From Goodfellowiella coeruleoviolacea (lineage in GTDB: Bacteria > Actinomycetota > Actinomycetes > Mycobacteriales > Pseudonocardiaceae): a stretch of 64,000 nt of DNA. The first letter of the stretch is position 1; each line of letters starts with the position of its first letter. Location: NCBI RefSeq assembly GCF_024171785.1, contig NZ_JAMTCK010000008.1, positions 248,001 through 312,000 of the forward strand, in the 5' to 3' direction. The notes below the pieces were generated by a model, which saw nothing but the letters and a program-made list of their open reading frames with translations, made no database searches and was not told where the DNA came from. Positions 9,081-17,359 of the stretch are shown here, piece after piece. A program made the position numbers and the translations under genes.

Positions 9081-9632
9081 ATGTCCGGTATCACCACCTG
9101 GCTCACCGGGCTGCCCAGCTCCGGCAAGTCCACCATCGCCGCGGCGGTGGCCGCCGAGCTGGGCAGGACCCACCCGGTCGAGATCCTGGACGGCGACGTG
9201 CTGCGCCGGGAGTTCTTCCCCGAGCTGGGCTTCAGCCGCGCCGACCGCGAGGAGAACGTGCGCCGCACCGGCCGCCTCGCCCTCACCCTGGCCAGCCACG
9301 GCGTGCACGTCCTGGTCCCGGTGATCGCCCCCTACCGCGACAGCCGGGACTGGGTGCGCGCCCTGCACGCCGACCAGGGCGTGCGCTTCGCCGAGGTGCA
9401 CGTCGACGCCCCGCTCGCGGTGTGCCAGCACCGCGACGTGAAGGGCCTCTACGCCAAGGCCAGCCGCGGCGAGCTGACCGGCCTGACCGGCGTGGACGAC
9501 CCCTACGAGGCCCCGCCGACCCCGGAGCTGCGCCTGCGCACGAACGAACTGAGCCTGCCGGCCTGCGTCTCGGCCGTGCTGGAACTGGTGCTGGGCACCC
9601 CGGTGGGCGTCCACCCGGTCGGCGCCCACTGA
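9081..9632 (+). CDS. cysC: Adenylylsulfate (APS) kinase
   Basis: It phosphorylates APS to PAPS, the universal sulfonate donor, in the cytoplasm. The 183 residues match the family's usual length. Visible are the P-loop GLPSSGKST at residues 10-18, the APS-binding stretch GFSRADREENVRR and the YAKASRGELTGLTGVDDPYE segment. ATG 9081 has GAGAGGA upstream. It lies 11 nt after the adenylation gene, ahead of a strong terminator. Because it is a separate gene next to a sulfotransferase, its PAPS probably feeds product sulfation. Confidence 0.95.
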   Translation: MSGITTWLTGLPSSGKSTIAAAVAAELGRTHPVEILDGDVLRREFFPELGFSRADREENVRRTGRLALTLASHGVHVLVPVIAPYRDSRDWVRALHADQGVRFAEVHVDAPLAVCQHRDVKGLYAKASRGELTGLTGVDDPYEAPPTPELRLRTNELSLPACVSAVLELVLGTPVGVHPVGAH

Positions 9633-9640
9633 CCCCGTCG

Positions 9641-9681
9641 CGGCGAGAGCCCACCCGGCCGGACCGGGTGGGCTCTCGCCG
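9641..9681. terminator. 18-bp hairpin after cysC
   Basis: A perfect 18-bp stem (9641-9658 with 9664-9681) has a 5-nt loop. It lies between the convergent cysC (+) and sulfotransferase (-) genes and can end both transcripts. Confidence 0.85.
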
Positions 9682-9724
9682 TGGCCGCCGAAACCGGCCG
9701 CCCCCGGCGCGGGGGCGCGCCGCG

Positions 9725-10462
9725 TCAGGCCACCGGGACGGGCAGCCGCCGCTCGCGCAGCGCCTCGTAGAACGGCAGGTGGTGGGCGCTGAACTCGGCC
9801 AGCCTCGGGTTGTTCTCGACCGTGTCCGCGTACTCGGTGCGGCGCGCGTCAAAGCCCGAACTGTTGGCCACCGACTGGTGCCAGCGGTTCGAGCGCTCCC
9901 ACTCCGCCCGCGCCCCCGGCTGCCAGGACAGGGTCTCCGGCCGGTGCTCGATGCCCGCCCACGCGCAGTAGGCGGCCAGCGTCGCGTCCGGGCGCGCGGC
10001 CAGATCCTCGGCGTCGAGCACCACGGCCCGCCCGCCCGCCGCCAGCACCGCCTGGTACAGCTCGGACATCTGCTCCAGACCGATGCCGTCGCGGGTCATG
10101 TCCGGTTTGAGCGCGTAGTAGGAGGCGGCGATCTCGTCCGGGTGGCGGATCAGGAAGGCGTGCCGGGTCTCGCGCAGGAACGCCGCGTCGGCCAGCACCT
10201 CCGGGTAGCGGTAGTCGGTGGTGTCCTTGAAGAACACCGGCCGGGTCCGCGCGTGCCCTCGGATCGCGGCGATGAGTTCCGGCCCGGTGCGCACCTCCGC
10301 CTCGCCGACCGTGGTCGCGCCGTAGTCGACGAGGTTGCAGAAGGGCTCGTGCAGGGCGGTGAACTCGCCGCGTTCGACCATGCTGCGGAAGAACGCTGTG
10401 GACCGGGCCCGGGGCGCGCTCCACAGTGCGAGCACGCGGGGGCGGGCGAGAGGAGTCTGCAT
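9725..10462 (-). CDS. PAPS-dependent sulfotransferase family protein
   Basis: This protein of 245 residues likely transfers the sulfonate group from PAPS to a small-molecule acceptor. The phosphosulfate-binding loop SAPRARSTAFFRSM is at residues 15-28, and the segment FLIRHPDEIAASYYAL fits the Arg/Ser pair that binds the 3'-phosphate. It is smaller than carbohydrate sulfotransferases and fits the short actinobacterial 'sulfotransferase family' proteins. ATG 10462 gives a good N terminus but has a weak ribosome site. It is flanked by cysC and by divergent cysDN, so donor supply and use are adjacent. The acceptor is unknown; the NRPS product is the natural guess. Confidence 0.82.
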   Translation of the reverse strand: MQTPLARPRVLALWSAPRARSTAFFRSMVERGEFTALHEPFCNLVDYGATTVGEAEVRTGPELIAAIRGHARTRPVFFKDTTDYRYPEVLADAAFLRETRHAFLIRHPDEIAASYYALKPDMTRDGIGLEQMSELYQAVLAAGGRAVVLDAEDLAARPDATLAAYCAWAGIEHRPETLSWQPGARAEWERSNRWHQSVANSSGFDARRTEYADTVENNPRLAEFSAHHLPFYEALRERRLPVPVA

Positions 10463-10502
10463 GCCGCCAGGCTCGCGGGCGCGCGCGGACCCGGGGCAGT
10501 CG

Positions 10503-10519
10503 GGGATAGCCCCTATCCC
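10503..10519. promoter_or_regulatory. Palindrome in divergent sulfotransferase/cysD promoter region
   Basis: The arms GGGATAG (10503-10509) and CTATCCC (10513-10519) are perfect complements around CCC, midway between the two divergent starts (10462 and 10587). This could be the operator of a regulator of the sulfation genes. No regulator gene is visible nearby, so its function is open. Confidence 0.4.
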
Positions 10520-10586
10520 GCACGAGGACCCCGGCGCGGTTGCATCAGGCGCGACACCCGTCACCACGCGCTGCCTGGGAGGGCAC

Positions 10587-11531
10587 ATGCAGGCTTCGTC
10601 AACGCTGGCGGCGATCCCCCGGCCGGCGCCGCCGGTCCCACCGTTGTCGCACCTGGACGCGCTCGAATCCGAGGCGGTCCACATCTTCCGCGAGGTCGCG
10701 GGCGAGTTCGACCGGCCGGTCATCCTGTTCTCCGGCGGCAAGGACTCCACCCTGCTCGTGCACCTGGCGCGCAAGGCGTTCTGGCCGGCGCCCATGCCGT
10801 TCCCGCTGCTGCACGTCGACACCGGCCACAACTTCCCTGAGGTGCTGCGCTTCCGCGACGAGCTGGCCCGGTCGCTGGGCGCCCGCCTGGTCGTGGCGCA
10901 CGTGCAGGACTGGATCGACGACGGCCGCCTCACCGAACGCGCCGACGGCACCCGCAACCCGCTGCAGACCGTGCCGCTGCTGGACACCATCGCGGCCAAC
11001 CGGTTCGACGCGGTCTTCGGCGGCGGCCGCCGCGACGAGGAACGCGCCCGCGCCAAGGAACGGATCTTCAGCCTGCGCAACGCCTTCGGCCAGTGGGAGC
11101 CCAAGCGGCAGCGCCCCGAGCTGTGGAACCTCTACAACGGCAGGCACCGACCCGGTGAGCAGGTCCGCGTGTTCCCGCTGTCGAACTGGACCGAGCTGGA
11201 CGTGTGGCGCTACATCGAGCGCGAGGGCATCGAGCTGCCGGAGATCTACTACGCGCACGAGCGCCCGGTGTTCCGCCGCGACGGCATGTGGCTCACCGAG
11301 GGCCCGTGGTTCGGCCCCCGCCCGGACGAACACGTCGAGACCAGGCTGGTGCGCTACCGCACGGTCGGCGACGGCTCGTGCACCGGCGCGGTCGAGTCCA
11401 GCGCGCGCACCGTGGGTGAGGTGATCGCCGAGGTCTCCGCGAGCCGGCTCACCGAGCGCGGCGCGACCCGCGCCGACGACCGGCTGTCCGAGGCCGCCAT
11501 GGAGGACCGCAAACGAGAGGGCTACTTCTGA
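10587..11531 (+). CDS. cysD: Sulfate adenylyltransferase subunit 2
   Basis: This is the catalytic subunit that joins sulfate and ATP to APS, driven by GTP hydrolysis in CysN. It has 314 residues, with the PP-loop SGGKDS near residue 48, the HVDTGHNFPEV segment, GGRRDEERARAKER and the RPELWNLYNG region typical of CysD. ATG 10587 follows GGGAGGG. Its TGA overlaps the cysN ATG by 1 nt (TGATG), so the two subunits are translationally coupled. Confidence 0.96.
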   Translation: MQASSTLAAIPRPAPPVPPLSHLDALESEAVHIFREVAGEFDRPVILFSGGKDSTLLVHLARKAFWPAPMPFPLLHVDTGHNFPEVLRFRDELARSLGARLVVAHVQDWIDDGRLTERADGTRNPLQTVPLLDTIAANRFDAVFGGGRRDEERARAKERIFSLRNAFGQWEPKRQRPELWNLYNGRHRPGEQVRVFPLSNWTELDVWRYIEREGIELPEIYYAHERPVFRRDGMWLTEGPWFGPRPDEHVETRLVRYRTVGDGSCTGAVESSARTVGEVIAEVSASRLTERGATRADDRLSEAAMEDRKREGYF

Positions 11532-12799
11532 TGACGCAGCTGCTGAGACTGGCCACCGCGGGCTCGGTGGACGACGGCAAGTCCACCCTGGTCGGCAGGC
11601 TGCTCCACGACACCAAGTCCGTGCTCGCCGACCAACTGGCCGCGGTGGAGCGCGCGAGCGTCGACAGAGGACTGTCCACACCGGACCTGTCGCTGCTGGT
11701 GGACGGCCTGCGCGCGGAGCGCGAGCAGGGCATCACCATCGACGTGGCCTACCGCTACTTCGCCACCCCGCGCCGCAGCTTCGTGCTCGCCGACACCCCC
11801 GGGCACGTGCAGTACACCCGCAACACGGTCACCGGCGCCTCCACGGTGCAGCTGGCCATGCTGCTGGTGGACGCGCGCAAGGGCGTGGTCGAGCAGACCC
11901 GCCGGCACGCCGCGGTGCTCGCGCTGCTGGGCGTGCCGGAGCTGGTGCTGGTGGTCAACAAGATCGACCTGGTCGGTTACGCGGAAGCGGTGTTCCAGGA
12001 GATCAGCGCCGAGTTCCGCGGGCACGCCGCCGCCCTGGGCTACGCCGCCTCGGACGTGGTCTGCGTGCCGGTGTCCGCGCTGGCGGGCGACAACGTGGTC
12101 GAGCCCTCGGTCAACACGCCCTGGTACGACGGCCCGACGCTGCTGCACCACCTGGAGACCGTCCCGGTCGCCCCGGACCCGCACGAGCGCCCGTTCCGCT
12201 TCCCGGTGCAGCAGGTGATCCGCCCGCGCACCGCCGAGCACCCGGACTACCGGGGCTACGCGGGCCAGGTCGCGGCCGGCGTGGTGCGCCCCGGCGACGA
12301 GGTCGTGGTGCTGCCCTCGGGGCGGCCAAGCACGGTCACCGGCATCCACACCCCGGACGGCCCGTTGGCCGCGGCGCAGGCCGGTCGGTCGGTGACGCTG
12401 CTGCTGGCCGACGAGGTCGACGTCTCCCGGGGTGACCTGATCGCCTCGGCGTCCGCGCCGCCCCAGCTGACCGACGAGTTGGACGCCACCCTGTGCTGGC
12501 TGCACGAGACACCGCTGCGACCGGGGGCGCGGGTGCTGGTCAAGCACGGCACGCGCACGGTCCCGGCGATCGTGACGGCGCTGGTCAGCCGCTTCGACGA
12601 GCAGACGCTCAGCAACACCGACGCCCCGGAGAGCTTCACGCTCAACGACATCGGCCGCGCCCGGCTGCGCACCGCCGAGCCGCTGCCGGTCGACGAGTAC
12701 ACCCAGGACCGCCGCACCGGCGCGTTCCTGGTCATCTCCCCGGCCGACGGCGCCACCCTCGCCGCGGGACTGGTCGGCGCGCCCCTTCCCGTGCTCTGA
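11531..12799 (+). CDS. cysN: Sulfate adenylyltransferase subunit 1 (GTPase)
   Basis: This GTP-driven partner of CysD has 422 residues. An EF-Tu-like G domain shows GSVDDGKST (P-loop), DTPGH and NKID, followed by two beta-barrel domains. There is no fused APS kinase (CysC) domain, unlike some actinobacterial CysNC proteins; here the kinase is the separate cysC 2 kb upstream. It ends just before a hairpin. Confidence 0.96.
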   Translation: MTQLLRLATAGSVDDGKSTLVGRLLHDTKSVLADQLAAVERASVDRGLSTPDLSLLVDGLRAEREQGITIDVAYRYFATPRRSFVLADTPGHVQYTRNTVTGASTVQLAMLLVDARKGVVEQTRRHAAVLALLGVPELVLVVNKIDLVGYAEAVFQEISAEFRGHAAALGYAASDVVCVPVSALAGDNVVEPSVNTPWYDGPTLLHHLETVPVAPDPHERPFRFPVQQVIRPRTAEHPDYRGYAGQVAAGVVRPGDEVVVLPSGRPSTVTGIHTPDGPLAAAQAGRSVTLLLADEVDVSRGDLIASASAPPQLTDELDATLCWLHETPLRPGARVLVKHGTRTVPAIVTALVSRFDEQTLSNTDAPESFTLNDIGRARLRTAEPLPVDEYTQDRRTGAFLVISPADGATLAAGLVGAPLPVL

Positions 12800-12807
12800 C
12801 CACGGCA

Positions 12808-12841
12808 CGAAGCCCCCGGGACGCGGGCCCCGGGGGCTTCG
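12808..12841. terminator. Hairpin between cysN and peptidase gene
   Basis: A 13-bp stem (12808-12820 with 12829-12841) has an 8-nt loop, between convergent genes. Confidence 0.8.
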
Positions 12842-12852
12842 TCGTGTCCGCG

Positions 12853-15123
12853 TCAGAGCGTCAGCTGCCGCACGGCCTGCGTCTGCCCGAAGCCACCGGG
12901 TGACCAGGCCACCGTGTCCGGTCGGGCGGGCAGCGCCACCTCCGGCACGCGCGCGCCCCACGCCACCAGGCGCAGCGGCAGGTGCGCGCCCCGGAAGCTC
13001 ACGGTGAGCGTGAAGCCCTCGTCCGGCGCCACGTAGTGCAGCGCCCACCGCCACTGGTTGCCGGCGTCGCGGTTGTCCTTGGCGGGCAGCTCGCGGCCGT
13101 TGAGGCGCACCGAGGTCATGCCGGTCGCCGCGTACACCGACAGCGCGGTGGCCTTGGCCTGGGCCGGGCTGATCCGCAGCGTCACCGTGCGCACCCCGTC
13201 CTCGGCCGCGCGCTCGTCGAGGATCTCCGCCTGCGGCACCGGAATGACGGCGTCGCGGGCCGGGCCCTGGCGCAGCGGTTCGGTGGGCAGGCCGGGGAAG
13301 GTCTCCGACACCGTCTCCGGCGCACCGGTCAGCTGCCGGTCCAGCCAGGGTTCCCCGGCCGGGGTGGGGCTGCGCAGCGCGGCGGCACCGGTGTCCACGT
13401 CCTTGGTGTAGGACAGCGACAGCTGCACCGGGTGCGCGGCGTCGGTGCGGTCGGTCAGCGGACCGGCCGCCACCAGCAGCACGCCCACCACGCCCGCCGC
13501 GACCAGCGCGGAACCCGGGACGCGCGGCACCGCGGGCAGGGCGGGCAACAGCAGCAGCGCCAGCACCAGCATGGTCACCGCGACCAGCGCCAGCCCGACC
13601 GTGGGCAGCAGGACGACCAGCAGCGGCAGCACCAGCGCCACCGCCGGAAACGCCGCCGCGGCCAGGGCGAGCGGCCGCCACGGCGAGCCCTCGGCCGGCA
13701 GCAGCGCGAGCCCGGCCACCGCGCCCAGCGCCGGCCAGGTGAACAGGTAGGCCGCCCCGGGCAACAGCACCGCCGCGAGCAGGCCCAGCACCGTGAACCA
13801 GATGGCCACCGCGGCCGCGACCACCGGTGCGGACCAGCGCCGCCGCACCCAGCGCAGCCACGCCACGCAGCACACCAGGACCAGCACGGCCAACCCGGCG
13901 GTCGGCAGCTCCGGCCGGTACGGGTCACCGAACTCGAAGTTCGCGTAGGCGGGCGCCACCAGCGTCAGCACCCGCCAGCCGAGCCAGCCGAGCACCGCCG
14001 AGCCGAGCACCGGCACCAGCACCAGCCCGGACACCGCGCCGACCGGGCGCAGACCGGTGGTGTCCCGGCGCCGCCACAGCACCACGCCCAGCCCCAGCGC
14101 GGACAGCCCGGCCAGCACCAGGCCCAGCCACTGCGGGTACCGCACGAGCACGCCGAACGCGGTGAAGTAGGTGATCTCCCCGGCACCGGCCAGGTCCAGC
14201 TCCGCCGCGCCCAGGGCCCGGGTGGCCGCGAGCACCGTGTCACCCATGTCCTGCAGGCTCTCCGGGCTCAGGTTCGCCAGGTCGTCCAGGGGCGTGTCGT
14301 AGCGCGCGGACCCGCCGACCACCGCGAAGTTCATGCCGGTGAACCCGGCTTCCTTGAACACCGTGAAGTCGGTGTCGTTGGGCAGCACCTGGTAGATCTC
14401 GTCGGAGGTCGAGGTGGTGAACGGCAGGCTGCCGGTCAGGTTGGGCACGACGGCCGCGGTGTGCGGGCCGGCCTCGAACATGACCAGGCGCCCCCTGGTG
14501 CCCCGCGCCTCCAGGTTCAGGATGACCGTGTGCGCGCGGTCGCCGGAGTCGGGGGAGTCGGCGAAGGCCTGCGCGCCCAACTGCCCGGGCTCCTCGGCGT
14601 CGGTGAGGAGCACCTCGACGGTGTTGCGCGGCGCCGGCTCGGCGGTCAGCGCGCGCATCGTCTCCAGGATCGTGGCCACGGCCATGCCGTCGTCGGTGGC
14701 CCCAGGACCGAGCACCACCGAGTCGTAGTGCGCGACCAGGAGCACCCGGCCAGTGCCGCCGGAGCCGGGCAGGGCGGCGCGGATGTTGTGCACCCGGCCG
14801 CCCAGGTGCGAGCCGCTGGGCCACACGCGCTGCGCCGTGGTGTCCTGCACGCGCGGGTTGAGCCCCAGGGCGGCGAGCTGCCCGACCAGGTACTCGCGCA
14901 CCCGGGCGTTCGCGTCCGACCCGGTCGGGCGGGGCTCGGTCGCGATCCGCTCGACGTGCGCCTTGGCCCGCGCCGAGGCGAAGTCCGCGGCCGGGGTGTC
15001 CACCCCGCGGGGCGCCGGGGTCGTCAACGGGATCAGGGCCAGGGCGGCGACCACCGCCACGGCCAGCAAGGTCAGCGGGGCCGCCAGGCCCACCCGCCGC
15101 CTCGGCACGCTCTTCCTCAGCAC
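12853..15123 (-). CDS. M28-family zinc aminopeptidase-like membrane protein
   Basis: This protein has 756 residues. An N-terminal hydrophobic helix (about residues 11-33) is followed by an extracytoplasmic M28 peptidase domain with HYDS, GATDDG and EEPG motifs that supply zinc ligands and the catalytic Glu. A block of eight or so membrane helices (about residues 325-560) and a C-terminal beta-rich domain come next, the layout of Fxna/ER-aminopeptidase-like M28 proteins. GTG 15123 has GGAG 5 nt upstream. It stands alone, convergent with cysN. Cleavage of peptides outside the membrane is inferred; the substrate is unknown. Confidence 0.85.
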   Translation of the reverse strand: MLRKSVPRRRVGLAAPLTLLAVAVVAALALIPLTTPAPRGVDTPAADFASARAKAHVERIATEPRPTGSDANARVREYLVGQLAALGLNPRVQDTTAQRVWPSGSHLGGRVHNIRAALPGSGGTGRVLLVAHYDSVVLGPGATDDGMAVATILETMRALTAEPAPRNTVEVLLTDAEEPGQLGAQAFADSPDSGDRAHTVILNLEARGTRGRLVMFEAGPHTAAVVPNLTGSLPFTTSTSDEIYQVLPNDTDFTVFKEAGFTGMNFAVVGGSARYDTPLDDLANLSPESLQDMGDTVLAATRALGAAELDLAGAGEITYFTAFGVLVRYPQWLGLVLAGLSALGLGVVLWRRRDTTGLRPVGAVSGLVLVPVLGSAVLGWLGWRVLTLVAPAYANFEFGDPYRPELPTAGLAVLVLVCCVAWLRWVRRRWSAPVVAAAVAIWFTVLGLLAAVLLPGAAYLFTWPALGAVAGLALLPAEGSPWRPLALAAAAFPAVALVLPLLVVLLPTVGLALVAVTMLVLALLLLPALPAVPRVPGSALVAAGVVGVLLVAAGPLTDRTDAAHPVQLSLSYTKDVDTGAAALRSPTPAGEPWLDRQLTGAPETVSETFPGLPTEPLRQGPARDAVIPVPQAEILDERAAEDGVRTVTLRISPAQAKATALSVYAATGMTSVRLNGRELPAKDNRDAGNQWRWALHYVAPDEGFTLTVSFRGAHLPLRLVAWGARVPEVALPARPDTVAWSPGGFGQTQAVRQLTL

Positions 15124-15283
15124 GATCTCTCCAATCCGGGGCTTCCCGAGCGACTATCGCCTTCAGCACGCCCCGGACCGTAGGCTCAAGCCCTGGTCAC
15201 AAGTGGTCTGGCAACAACAGGAACCCCCCGCCGCCGCCGTCCTGGCCCGGACCTCCGGGATCGCGGCGGTCTCGAACCGTTCC

Positions 15284-15333
15284 GGTGCCCCCAGCAGAAT
15301 TCGCACCCGCGCTCCCACCTCCCGGGGGCTGTG
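15284..15333 (-). pseudogene. Decayed copy of the 3' half of tRNA-Arg
   Basis: These 50 nt match 16966-17015, the 3' half of the tRNA-Arg(CCG) gene including its acceptor end and T arm, at about 42 of 50 positions and in the same orientation. No 5' half is present, so it is not a working tRNA. Such partial copies are left when an element integrates at a tRNA 3' end. The rest of the 305-nt gap 15124-15428 shows no gene. Confidence 0.5.
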
Positions 15334-15428
15334 GGGCGAGCACCGCGTCAACCCCCGCTGGTGGTTTCGGCCGTCGGTACTCCTGCGCCGTGGGATTCAC
15401 GGCCATCCGCGGCGGCCTCGACCTCTGG

Positions 15429-16652
15429 CTAGGCGTCGGCCGGTGGAACCAGGAAGCCCCACACCCCCTCACTGCCGTCGATTCGTCCTTCGCTCGCACT
15501 TGTCGGCTCACGCACCTGCCACCCGGCCGGCCAATCTGACGTGATGTCCTGGTCCAGCCGGACTCTTGCCCCGTCGAACCTAATGGTGTCGTGAAAGGTC
15601 GCATCGAACCAGGCAGTGCTGTGAAAGGTGGTCTTGGCGAATCCGGCGAATTGATGGAAGGCCGCCTCGTCGAACCAACAGCTGTCGTGGAAGATTGCCT
15701 CTTCGAATTCGGCGGTTTCGTGGAAGGCAGCCTCGATGAACCAGGCGGAGCGGCGAAAGGTTGCACTGCTGAATCTGGCAGTGCGGTGGAAGGTCGCCCC
15801 GACGAAGCCGGCGAAACCCCGGAAGACCGTGCTGTGGAACGAGGCTAAGCCGTGGAACGTTGTTCCTCTGAAGTCCGCGCTGCTGACCTCGCACTGGTCG
15901 AAGTGCCAGTCGTGCAGGGTTGAGCCGGACAGATCGAGATTGATGCCCGCCCAAAAGTTGGTGTTGGTGGGTTCTCCGAAGTTGGTGCGACGGTCGGGCC
16001 GGAGATGGTTGATGAGGATGCGCTGGGCGGCTTGGCGGACCTGGCGTTCCTCGGCCCGCAGTTGGGCCCGCTCCTCACCGATCCGTCGGTCGTCCGCGGT
16101 GCCGGCGGCGGCGTGCTGCTCGTCCTGGACCTCGGTGTCGGAGAGTTCTTCAGCACAAGGCTGGGGCATTCGCAGGTAGGCGCAGATGACATCGACGATG
16201 GTCTGCCGGTGTTCCTCGTTGGCCTGAGCCAGGCGCTCCAGCGCGTACAGCCCGCCCAGACGCACCGGGGCCTTGTCCGAGCCGAGCTGCTCAACGGCCT
16301 TGGTGTACAGCTCGGTGATCCGCCGCTCGGTGGCGTCGTGCCGGGCATCCGCGGCGGCCTGCTCCTTCAGCCACAGGTCGTGCTCGGTGGACCGCTGTCG
16401 GCGCACCGCCAACAGCAGCGCCAGCGCCGCGCCGGTTCCGCCGGCTGTGGCCAACCCGACACGTACCGCCTGTGCCTGCTCCTGGGTGCGGATCGGTTCA
16501 CTCAGCCCGTCAGCCTGCCGCCACAGCCACCACCCCACGCCAGAGCCACCGGCGATCACCAGGACCGCGGAGGCCGCCACCCACCACCACCGCAGCGGAC
16601 GCAGGCGCGGGCGTGACGGATCGGGCCGGGACGAAGCACCTTGCTCAGCCAC
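15429..16652 (-). CDS. Membrane-anchored pentapeptide-repeat-like protein
   Basis: This 407-residue protein starts at GTG 16652 (AGGA 7 nt upstream). Two membrane helices lie near residues 20-40 and 60-80. A charged, partly helical middle follows, then a C-terminal half with Phe repeating at about 5- and 10-residue steps (ATFHRTARFSSATF and similar), the signature of a right-handed pentapeptide-repeat helix. Such proteins are common, mostly uncharacterised and possibly signalling or scaffold proteins in actinomycetes. Base composition is visibly less GC-rich than neighbouring genes. It sits between tRNA-Arg and the decayed tRNA copy, which suggests acquired DNA. Confidence 0.72.
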   Translation of the reverse strand: MAEQGASSRPDPSRPRLRPLRWWWVAASAVLVIAGGSGVGWWLWRQADGLSEPIRTQEQAQAVRVGLATAGGTGAALALLLAVRRQRSTEHDLWLKEQAAADARHDATERRITELYTKAVEQLGSDKAPVRLGGLYALERLAQANEEHRQTIVDVICAYLRMPQPCAEELSDTEVQDEQHAAAGTADDRRIGEERAQLRAEERQVRQAAQRILINHLRPDRRTNFGEPTNTNFWAGINLDLSGSTLHDWHFDQCEVSSADFRGTTFHGLASFHSTVFRGFAGFVGATFHRTARFSSATFRRSAWFIEAAFHETAEFEEAIFHDSCWFDEAAFHQFAGFAKTTFHSTAWFDATFHDTIRFDGARVRLDQDITSDWPAGWQVREPTSASEGRIDGSEGVWGFLVPPADA

Positions 16653-16915
16653 GTCCCGATCCTGCCCGGCTTCACCTGCCCGCAGGGGCTGATCCGCGTG
16701 AACCAGGTGTTGGAGCGGGAACGAGGCCTGAGAAGCCCAGTGCCGTGGTGAAACCCCAGATCGCGTGACTCTCCGTATCGTGACCAAGGTCACGTCGCCG
16801 GGTGCCCCAAACGAGACTTGATCAACATCTCGCGGGTTCCGTCGGCACACCATCGGCACGGACACCCGAAAAGAGCCGGGTTTGGCCGGCTACGGCCGGA
16901 CATGATCGGGAAAGC

Positions 16916-16960
16916 AGAAGGCCCGCTGATCTGCGATAACAGCAGGTCAACGGGCCTTTC
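16916..16960 (-). terminator. Terminator of tRNA-Arg
   Basis: Read on the minus strand just after the tRNA, the arms AAGGCCCG and CGGGCCTT pair, extended by a partly matched inner stem (about 17 bp in total), and a T-rich tail follows. Between this hairpin and the pentapeptide gene start (16653-16915) I see no gene. Confidence 0.75.
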
Positions 16961-16964
16961 GTGG

Positions 16965-17039
16965 TGGTGCCCCCGGCAGGATTCGAACCTGCGCTCCCGC
17001 CTCCGGAGGGCGGTGCTCTATCCCCTGAGCTACGGGGGC
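16965..17039 (-). tRNA. tRNA-Arg (anticodon CCG)
   Basis: The minus strand folds into a full cloverleaf: acceptor GCCCCCG with CGGGGGC, D arm GCTC/GAGC, anticodon stem CCGCC/GGCGG with loop CTCCGGA (anticodon CCG, reading CGG), and T arm GCAGG-TTCGAAT-CCTGC. Discriminator A is followed by an encoded CCA. Confidence 0.97.
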
Positions 17040-17281
17040 CACCTCGCTTGCGCGATGGGAGAAGCTTAGCGCACTCCCGGAGTGGTTTTTACCGGGGGGT
17101 CCACCAACGGGTGGCTGAGGTGGCGGCACCCCTGTTGACCTGCGCGGATGATCAGCGCTGTGGCGAGTGGCGGGGTGGTGTGGCCCGTGCGGGCGAGGGC
17201 TGCCGGCCGGGCGTGGCCGGGGGACAATGGCAGTGGGGTAGCTCACGTGTGCCCTGAACGGGTGGTGGTGCTGTTCTCGCG

Positions 17282-17308
17282 TTGAACTTATGCGCATGTG
17301 ACTATATG
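17282..17308 (+). promoter_or_regulatory. Candidate promoter/operator of the CDF exporter gene
   Basis: This AT-rich island in otherwise GC-rich DNA, 52-78 nt before the start codon, contains TTGAAC (17282-17287), the 8-bp palindrome ATGCGCAT (17290-17297) and TATATG (17303-17308). The 15-nt spacer is short, so the pairing is uncertain. The palindrome could bind a metal-sensing repressor. The rest of the gap (17040-17281) holds nothing I recognise. Confidence 0.35.
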
Positions 17309-17359
17309 TTTGGCCGCGCGCGGACCGAGAGTGATCGGGCACGGCTGAGGAGGTAGTCG

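Noticed and set aside
15284-15333. A second working tRNA-Arg
   Set aside because: Only the 3' half matches. The 5' acceptor strand and D arm are missing and the anticodon stem does not close with a 7-nt loop.
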